Shown in pieces: positions 58,373 through 64,000 of a stretch of DNA of 64,000 nucleotides (the first letter of the stretch is position 1; each line of letters begins with the position of its first letter). Both the position numbers and the translations under genes were made by a program. Origin of the DNA: Bin95 sp965220855 (GTDB lineage: Bacteria; Pseudomonadota; Alphaproteobacteria; Bin95); contig CBDCQY010000001.1 of assembly GCA_965220855.1 (NCBI GenBank), forward strand, positions 2,914,001 through 2,978,000, given 5' to 3'. Under the pieces are notes generated by a model that searched no databases, was not told the origin of the DNA, and saw only the letters and a list, made by a program, of their open reading frames with translations.

Positions 58373-59431
58373 CTACGGGCGGATGACGACCGAAGAGAGC
58401 GCCTTGCAGCCGGGCGCGAACGCAATCGCCTCGTTCGCCTCGTCCAGCGGAAACTCATGCACGGCGATGGGGCCGAGGTCGAGGCGGCCCGAGGCGATCA
58501 GCGCGATCAGGTCCGCCGGGCATTGCGGCTCATACATGTAGGAGCCGGCGATAGTCAGCTCCTTGCGGACCGCCTGGCCGTAGGGCACGGCGATGTCCGC
58601 CCGGACGCCGCCGACCCAGACCGCCACGCCGCCATGAGAGAGCGCCTCCAGCATGATTTCCGTGGACGCGCCGTCGCTCGCGGCGGAGGCGTCCACGCCG
58701 AACCCGGCCCGAAGGCCGAGCGCCCGGATGGCCGCCAGGTCGCGCTCCTTGTCTCCGGTGAGCGGGACCGTGCGCATATTCGGGCCGAGGCGCGACAGCC
58801 CGTCGAGGGCGGCGCGGTCGCGGCCGAGGCCGATGACTTCCGCCGCCCCGAGGGCGAGCGCGAGCAGCGCCGCGCAGGCGCCGATATTGCCCGTGACGCC
58901 ATTGACGATGATCGTCATGCCGGGCCGGAAACGGCCGCGCAGCAGGGCGCCATACGCCACGGTCAGCACGTTCAGCGCGGCGAGCTCGGCGGCCCGCCCG
59001 GCGAGAGACTCGGGGATCGGGCTCACGCAGCGCGCGGGATAGGCGGCGTATTCCGCGAAGGAGCCGTTCATCCACCTCTCCGCCAGCGGCCCCGCGCCGG
59101 CGCTCAGCGCAAACCAGCCGATCAGGATCTGCTCGGGATCGCGTTCCGGCCGCCCGTCCCTCACATGCGGGGCGCAGAAGGCCAGCTGGCCCGGCGACAG
59201 CCCGGTCGCCGCCTCCCCGACCCGCTCGATCCTGCCGATGGCCGAGAGGCCCGGCGTGTAGGGAACCGGGGGCGCAATCCGGGCGGCCTCGCCGGAAAAC
59301 ACCTCGCCCGTATAGGACATGACATGCGAGGCCAGAACGCGCACGACCACGCCATCGGCATGGAGCGGCGGACGCTCGATCTCCTCGATGCGGAGCCGCT
59401 CTCCGAGCGCATTCAGTCGCGCCGCCCTCAA
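58373..59431 (-). CDS. Zinc-binding-dehydrogenase-like oxidoreductase (MDR family)
   Basis: This 352-residue medium-chain dehydrogenase has an N-terminal GroES-like domain (VVVRVLASHVMSYTGEVFSG, YTPGLSAIGRIERVG) and a Rossmann domain (VNGVTGNIGACAALLALALG). The usual catalytic Cys of alcohol dehydrogenases is replaced (LASHVMSYTGE), so classic zinc catalysis is doubtful. I place the start at a TTG (59431) with GGGGAGG upstream, giving the family-like MRAARLNALGE; an ATG at 59446 is the alternative. It is divergent from the cupin gene. Confidence 0.78.
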   Translation of the reverse strand: MRAARLNALGERLRIEEIERPPLHADGVVVRVLASHVMSYTGEVFSGEAARIAPPVPYTPGLSAIGRIERVGEAATGLSPGQLAFCAPHVRDGRPERDPEQILIGWFALSAGAGPLAERWMNGSFAEYAAYPARCVSPIPESLAGRAAELAALNVLTVAYGALLRGRFRPGMTIIVNGVTGNIGACAALLALALGAAEVIGLGRDRAALDGLSRLGPNMRTVPLTGDKERDLAAIRALGLRAGFGVDASAASDGASTEIMLEALSHGGVAVWVGGVRADIAVPYGQAVRKELTIAGSYMYEPQCPADLIALIASGRLDLGPIAVHEFPLDEANEAIAFAPGCKALSSVVIRP

Positions 59432-59555
59432 CGCACGCCTCCCCATTCCGCTCGGGCGATGATGCGCTCCGCGCGCGCCCTGGCGCAAGCTCTTCCCCCT
59501 TCGGGCGATCCGTCCTATCCTGCGGGCCTCGAATACCAGCCGAGGGAGGAGCCGC

Positions 59556-60077
59556 ATGACCTACACCCTGGACCGCTTCGCCGCCGAATGCCGCGAGGCG
59601 CTGGCCGCCGACAGCGGGCGGGCGGGCAAGGAGGGCGTGCTCGCCTGCGTGAAGAAGGCGCTCGCCTCGCCGGAGTTCCTCGCCGCCCATCTCGGCCCCG
59701 AGGCCACCGCCGAGCGCGCGGTGATCTATGAGGACCCCGACTACGACTTCTGCATCTGCGTGCATGTCAATGACGGGGCGCGCATCGGCCAGCCGCACGA
59801 CCACGGCCCCACCTGGGCGATCTACGGCCAGGCGGTCGGCGAGACCGAGATGACCGACTGGCGCATCGTCGAGCCGCCGGCCGACGGCATGCCCGGCAAG
59901 GTGGCGCTGGAGCGTCGCTACACGATGCGCCCCGGCGACGCGCATCTCTACGATGTAGGCGATGTCCATGCGCCGCGCCGCGAGGCCGCCACCCGCCTGG
60001 TGCGCATCGAGGGCTGCGACACCATGAAGGTGAAGCGCACGCCGCTGGTCGCCATGGAGACGGAGGCGGCGGAATGA
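59556..60077 (+). CDS. Cupin-fold protein, cysteine dioxygenase-like
   Basis: This 173-residue protein has a double-stranded beta-helix (cupin) fold. The metal-site motif is QPHDHGPTWAIYGQAVGE near residue 80, and a later histidine lies in YDVGDVHAPRREA. It resembles cysteine-dioxygenase-like or small predicted metal-dependent cupins, with Fe as the likely metal. It overlaps the TauD-type gene by ATGA, so the two oxygenases are probably made together and act in one pathway; the substrate is unknown. Confidence 0.7.
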   Translation: MTYTLDRFAAECREALAADSGRAGKEGVLACVKKALASPEFLAAHLGPEATAERAVIYEDPDYDFCICVHVNDGARIGQPHDHGPTWAIYGQAVGETEMTDWRIVEPPADGMPGKVALERRYTMRPGDAHLYDVGDVHAPRREAATRLVRIEGCDTMKVKRTPLVAMETEAAE

Positions 60078-60961
60078 CCATTTCCATCCGACCGCTCACC
60101 CCCGTCTTCGCCGGCGAGGTCTCCGGCGTCGATTGCACGCGCCCGCTGGCTCCGGAGGCCGTGCGGGCGATCGACGAGGGCATGACGCGCTACGGCGTGC
60201 TGGTGTTCCGCGACCAGGCGTTCAGCGACGACGGGCAGGTGGAATTCAGCCGCAATTTCGGCGCGCTCGAAATCCCCTCGGGCGTCTCCAACATCACCAA
60301 GGAGCATGAGCGCCGGCTGAACCGCGCCATGGCGGATGTCTCCAACCTGACCAAGGAGAACCGCGTCTTCGACCGCGAGGACCGGCGGCGCATGTTCAAT
60401 CTCGGCAACCGGCTCTGGCACTCGGACTCCTCCTTCCGCGCCGTGCCGGCGAAATATTCCCTGCTCTCCGGGCGGGTGCTGCCGACGAGCGGCGGCAATA
60501 CCGAGTTCGCCGACATGATCGCGGCCTATGACGCGCTCGACGAGGCGATGCAGGCGCGCATCGAGGAGCTGGTCTGCGAGCACTCGCTGCTCTATTCGCG
60601 CGGGCGGCTCGGCTTCGAGGGGCTGAGCGAGGAAGAGCGCGCCAATTTCCGCCCCGTGCGCCAGGCGCTGGTGCGCCGCCATCCCGAGAGCGGGCGGAAG
60701 TCGCTCTATCTCTCCGCCCATGCCGGACGGATCGTCGGCTGGCCGGTGCCCGAAGGCCGGCTGCTGCTGGAGGAGCTGACCGAACACGCCACCCGGCGGG
60801 AGTTCGTCTATGCCCATGAATGGCGGGTGAACGACCTGGTGATGTGGGACAACCGGCGCACCATGCACCGCGCCATGCCCTTCGACGACGTAAACGAGGT
60901 TCGCGACATGCGCCGCACCACCGTCGCGGGCGAAGCGGAGACCGCCGCCCAGGCCGCCTGA
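60074..60961 (+). CDS. TauD/TfdA-family Fe(II)/2-oxoglutarate dioxygenase
   Basis: This 295-residue dioxygenase has the HxD iron ligands in RLWHSDSSFRAVP near residue 115, the third-ligand histidine in VMWDNRRTMHRA near residue 265, and arginines (VRDMRRTTVAG) that bind 2-oxoglutarate. The family includes TauD (taurine) and TfdA (2,4-D); this one resembles the TfdA side, but the substrate is not assignable. It is coupled to the cupin gene. Confidence 0.88.
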   Translation: MTISIRPLTPVFAGEVSGVDCTRPLAPEAVRAIDEGMTRYGVLVFRDQAFSDDGQVEFSRNFGALEIPSGVSNITKEHERRLNRAMADVSNLTKENRVFDREDRRRMFNLGNRLWHSDSSFRAVPAKYSLLSGRVLPTSGGNTEFADMIAAYDALDEAMQARIEELVCEHSLLYSRGRLGFEGLSEEERANFRPVRQALVRRHPESGRKSLYLSAHAGRIVGWPVPEGRLLLEELTEHATRREFVYAHEWRVNDLVMWDNRRTMHRAMPFDDVNEVRDMRRTTVAGEAETAAQAA

Positions 60962-60982
60962 ACCGGCGGCCGGGCGGCCGGC

Positions 60983-62515
60983 CTACGCCTCCTCGGAGAG
61001 CCGGCGGCGGAGTTCGTGCTTCAGCACCTTGCCGGTGGCGTTGCGCGGCAGGGCTTCGGCGAACTGCACGCGGCGCGGCTGCTTGAAGCGGGCGAGGCGT
61101 CCGGCGCAATGGTCGAGCACCTGCTGGGCCTCCAGCGCCGCGCCCTCGGCCGGCACGATCACCGCGCAGCCGACCTCGCCCCAGCGCTCGTCCGGAATGC
61201 CGATCACCGCCGCCTCGGCCACGCCCTCCAGCCGGTAGAGCACATTCTCCACCTCCGCCGGATAGACATTCTCGCCGCCGGAGATGTACATGTCCTTCCA
61301 GCGATCGACGATGGTGTAATAGCCCTCCTCATCGACCTGCACGGCGTCGCCGGTCTTCAGCCAGGGGCCGTCGAAGGCCTCGGCCGTCGCCTCCGGCTTG
61401 TTCCAGTAGCCGGGGGTCACATTCGGCCCCGCGACATGCAGCTCGCCGGTTTCGCCGGGCGCGGCCGGCCTGCCGTCCTCGGTCACCACGCGGGTGCGGG
61501 TGTAGAGCAGCGGCTTGCCGGCCGAGCCGATCTTGCGGGTCGCATCCACCGGATCGAGCGCCAGCACGCCGGGCGCGGTCTCGGTCATGCCATAGGCCTG
61601 GGCCAGCGGGGCGCCTCTCGCCGCCCAGAGCTCGATCAGCGCGTGCGGGGTGGGCGCCGCGCCCACGCCGAACACCGTGACATGCGAGAAGTCCGCCTTC
61701 TCGAAGGCCGGCAATTGCGCCATGAACTGGAAATTGGCCGGTACGCCCAGAAAGTTGGTGATGCCGACCTCGGGGTCGGCGAGCAGCGCCAGGCACTCCT
61801 CGGGATCGAAGCGGCGCGCGATCATCACCGTGCCGCCCGCCTGCAGCACCGGGTTGGAATAGCAGTTGAGGCCGCCGGTGTGGAACAGCGGCAGCACGGT
61901 GAGCGTGACCGAGTCGGCCGAGATGCGGTGCGGAATGCCGACATTGACCGTGTTGACGAACGTCATGCCATGGGTGATGCAGGCGCCCTTGGGCAGGCCG
62001 GTGGTGCCGGAGGTGTACATGATGGTGGAGAGGTCCGACATCTCCTGCGCCACCATCTCCGGCTCGTAAGGGCCCTCTTCGATCGCCGCCTCATAGGCCG
62101 AGGGGCCGCCGTCGGCGGCGGTCTCCAGCGCGTGGCGGACGCCGGCCTCGGCCTGCACGGCGCGCGCGGTCTCCGCCAGGTTCCGGTCGTGGACCAGCAC
62201 CGTCGGCGCGGCGTCGCCCACGATATAGGCGAGCTCCGGCGCGGTCAGCCGCCAGTTGAGCGGCACGAACACCGCGCCGAGGCGGAGCGCGGCGAACTGC
62301 ACCTCCAGAAAGTCGCTCGAATTCTCGGCCAGCAGCGCCACCCGGTCGCCGCGCCCGACGCCCAGCCGGTCGCGCAGGAAGCCCGCAAGCCGCCCGACGC
62401 GGGCCTCCATGGCGGCATAGGCGATCCGCCGCCCGCTGGCGAGGTCCACCATCGCCAGCGCCTCCGGGCGCCGGGCCGCGTTATGCGCGATCCAGTCATA
62501 CGTCTCGAACGGCAT
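60983..62515 (-). CDS. Acyl-CoA synthetase (AMP-binding enzyme)
   Basis: This 510-residue ANL-superfamily enzyme activates a carboxylic acid as acyl-AMP and then acyl-CoA. It has the P-loop STIMYTSGTTGLPKGA, the LPLFHTGGL turn, AYGMTETAP, the hinge and catalytic segment DRWKDMYISGGENVYPAEVE, and the C-terminal Lys in LPRNATGKVLK. The start at 62515 has GAGAGG upstream. It sits 56 nt after the carboxylase beta-subunit gene on the same strand, which suggests use of a short- or medium-chain or branched acid. Confidence 0.9.
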   Translation of the reverse strand: MPFETYDWIAHNAARRPEALAMVDLASGRRIAYAAMEARVGRLAGFLRDRLGVGRGDRVALLAENSSDFLEVQFAALRLGAVFVPLNWRLTAPELAYIVGDAAPTVLVHDRNLAETARAVQAEAGVRHALETAADGGPSAYEAAIEEGPYEPEMVAQEMSDLSTIMYTSGTTGLPKGACITHGMTFVNTVNVGIPHRISADSVTLTVLPLFHTGGLNCYSNPVLQAGGTVMIARRFDPEECLALLADPEVGITNFLGVPANFQFMAQLPAFEKADFSHVTVFGVGAAPTPHALIELWAARGAPLAQAYGMTETAPGVLALDPVDATRKIGSAGKPLLYTRTRVVTEDGRPAAPGETGELHVAGPNVTPGYWNKPEATAEAFDGPWLKTGDAVQVDEEGYYTIVDRWKDMYISGGENVYPAEVENVLYRLEGVAEAAVIGIPDERWGEVGCAVIVPAEGAALEAQQVLDHCAGRLARFKQPRRVQFAEALPRNATGKVLKHELRRRLSEEA

Positions 62516-62571
62516 GGGCGCTTTCCTCTCCGGCGCTTTCCTCTCCCCCGGGACGGCTTTCGGCCCGCCCC

Positions 62572-64000
62572 TCAAAGCGGGATATTGTCGTGCTTCTTCC
62601 AGGGATTTTCCAACCGCTTGTTGCGCAGCACGGCCAGCGACCGGCAGATGCGGAAGCGGGTGTTGTGCGGGTGGATCACATCGTCGATATAGCCGCGCGC
62701 CGAGGCGATGAACGGATTGGCGAACTTCTCGGCATATTCTTGCGTGCGCTGCGCGATCTTGTCGGCGTCGCCTAGGTCCTGGCGGAAGATGATCTCGACC
62801 GCGCCGCGCGCGCCCATCACGGCGATCTCGGCCTGCGGCCAGGCGTAGTTGACATCGCCGCGCAGATGTTTGGAGCTCATCACGTCGTAGGCTCCGCCAT
62901 AGGCCTTGCGGGTGATGAGCGTGACCTTGGGCACCGTCGCCTCGGCATAGGCGAACAGGAGCTTGGCGCCATGCTTGATGATGCCGCCATATTCCTGGAC
63001 GGTGCCCGGCAGGAAGCCCGGCACATCCACGAAGGTGACCAGCGGCAGGCCGAAGGCGTCGCAGAAGCGCACGAAGCGCGCCGCCTTGCGCGCGCTGTCG
63101 ATGTCGAGGCAGCCGGCGAGCACCATGGGCTGGTTGGCGACGACGCCGACCGGCTGGCCGCCATAGCGCGCGAAGCCGATGACGATATTGGCCGCCCAGT
63201 CCGGCTGCAGCTCGAAGAAGACGCGCTCGTCGGCCGTCTTGCGGATCAGCTCCTTGATGTCATAGGGCTTGTTGGGATTGTCGGGCGCGAGGCTGTCGAG
63301 CGAGGGTTCCTGGCGGTCGATGGGGTCGTCGGTGGGGCGGAGCGGCGCCGGCTCGCGGTTGGACGACGGCAGGAAGCCGAGCATGCGCCGCAGCTGCAGC
63401 AGCGCCTCGATATCGTTGCCGAAGGCGAGGTCGGCGACGCCGGACCGCCCGGCATGGGTGCGCGCCCCGCCCAGCTCCTCATGCGTCACCGTCTCATGCG
63501 TCACCGTCTTCACCACATCGGGGCCGGTGACATACATGAAGGAGCTGTCCTCCACCATGAAGATGAAGTCGGTCATGGCGGGGGAATAGACCGCCCCGCC
63601 GGCGCACGGGCCCATGATGACCGAGAGCTGCGGCACCACGCCCGAGGCCAGCACATTGCGCTGGAAGACCTCGGCATAGCCGCCGAGCGAGGCGACGCCC
63701 TCCTGGATGCGCGCGCCGCCGGAATCGTTCAGCCCGATCACCGGCGCGCCGACCTTCATGGCGCGGTCCATCACCTTGCAGATCTTCTCGGCATGGGTCT
63801 CGGACAGCGAGCCGCCGAAGACGGTGAAGTCCTGGCTGAAGACGAACACCAGCCGGCCGTCCACCATGCCGTGGCCGGTCACCACGCCGTCGCCCGGCAC
63901 GCGCTCGGCCTCCATGCCGAAATCGTGCGAGCGATGCTCCACGAACATGTCGTATTCCTCGAAGGAGCCTTCGTCGAGCAGCACCTCCAGGCGTTCGCGC
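62572..64000 (-). CDS. pccB: Acyl-CoA (propionyl-CoA) carboxylase beta subunit, 5' end cut by window
   Basis: This carboxyltransferase subunit moves CO2 from carboxybiotin to propionyl-CoA or a related acyl-CoA. About 476 residues are present, from LEVLLDEGSFEEYD; the first 30-40 lie beyond the right edge. It has the two oxyanion-hole regions: GGSLSETHAEKICKVMD with IMGPCAGGAVYSPAM, and the C-terminal VPGFLPGTVQEYGGIIKHG with KAYGGAYDVMSSKHL. The sequence is closest in pattern to PccB rather than methylcrotonyl-CoA carboxylase. The biotin-carrying alpha subunit is outside the window. Confidence 0.92.
   Translation of the reverse strand, partial: RERLEVLLDEGSFEEYDMFVEHRSHDFGMEAERVPGDGVVTGHGMVDGRLVFVFSQDFTVFGGSLSETHAEKICKVMDRAMKVGAPVIGLNDSGGARIQEGVASLGGYAEVFQRNVLASGVVPQLSVIMGPCAGGAVYSPAMTDFIFMVEDSSFMYVTGPDVVKTVTHETVTHEELGGARTHAGRSGVADLAFGNDIEALLQLRRMLGFLPSSNREPAPLRPTDDPIDRQEPSLDSLAPDNPNKPYDIKELIRKTADERVFFELQPDWAANIVIGFARYGGQPVGVVANQPMVLAGCLDIDSARKAARFVRFCDAFGLPLVTFVDVPGFLPGTVQEYGGIIKHGAKLLFAYAEATVPKVTLITRKAYGGAYDVMSSKHLRGDVNYAWPQAEIAVMGARGAVEIIFRQDLGDADKIAQRTQEYAEKFANPFIASARGYIDDVIHPHNTRFRICRSLAVLRNKRLENPWKKHDNIPL

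Overview
This is a GC-rich bacterial chromosome segment, almost certainly from an aerobic alphaproteobacterium of Rhodospirillales-like or related type. The evidence is gene content and order: sdhCDAB with SdhC first; rpoN-hpf-ptsN; gatCAB; a DksA that has lost most zinc-finger cysteines; small or lineage-typical proteins of the DUF1192, DUF1013 (TrcR) and DUF3035 types; and ileS-lspA. I cannot name a genus. No rRNA, tRNA, CRISPR array or complete mobile element was found.

Layout. 1-7.0 kb: the 3' part of glcD, an EI24/CysZ-like membrane protein, a lone DUF3883 nuclease-like gene, a PhyH dioxygenase / M24 hydrolase / small membrane protein group, then a low-GC patch (5.5-6.4 kb) with a hydrolase remnant and a 67-residue membrane protein. 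7.0-14.5 kb: a divergent nitroreductase and quinone oxidoreductase, then the succinate dehydrogenase operon. That operon is interrupted between sdhA and sdhB by a strongly AT-rich gene whose product has a HEPN-like RNxxxH motif and C-terminal zinc-ribbon cysteines. An SLC13-type anion permease follows sdhB. 14.5-20.1 kb: a deacetylase/hydrolase pair, a frameshifted surface protein (Fn3, Ig-like repeats, outer-membrane barrel) and a TbpB-like lipoprotein. 20.2-27.6 kb: rpoN-hpf-ptsN, gatCAB with a downstream SDR, and a truncated IS481-type transposase. 27.6-32 kb: a D-aminoacylase divergent from a NitT/TauT-type ABC transporter. 32-39.4 kb: a leftward housekeeping run (dksA, ileS, lspA, DUF3035 lipoprotein, pgi, mutL).

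39.5-50.3 kb: a partial type VI secretion cluster. The leftward arm encodes a TssJ-like lipoprotein, TssK, TssL, TssM, TssA and a DUF3540 protein; the rightward arm encodes TssE, TssF and TssG. It supplies membrane-complex and baseplate parts, but the sheath (TssB/C), Hcp, ClpV and VgrG genes are absent here and must lie elsewhere if the system works. 50.4-64 kb: a nucleotide pyrophosphatase-like phosphatase, an EamA transporter, trcR, a large nested palindromic element, a PIG3-type oxidoreductase, a [3Fe-4S] ferredoxin with two tandem paralogous P450s and folE, a zinc-type dehydrogenase, a cupin/TauD-type dioxygenase pair, an acyl-CoA synthetase and the 3' part of a propionyl-CoA carboxylase beta subunit.

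Most noteworthy: (1) the HEPN/zinc-ribbon gene inside the sdh operon; (2) the roughly 268-bp element at 53431-53698, which folds as a closing stem with two long hairpin arms and has a solo copy of its closing arm at 1239-1273; (3) the split T6SS locus with a TssM lacking a Walker A motif; (4) the ferredoxin/tandem P450 module; (5) two genes (lspA, the EamA gene) that appear to start at CTG overlapping the upstream stop codon.
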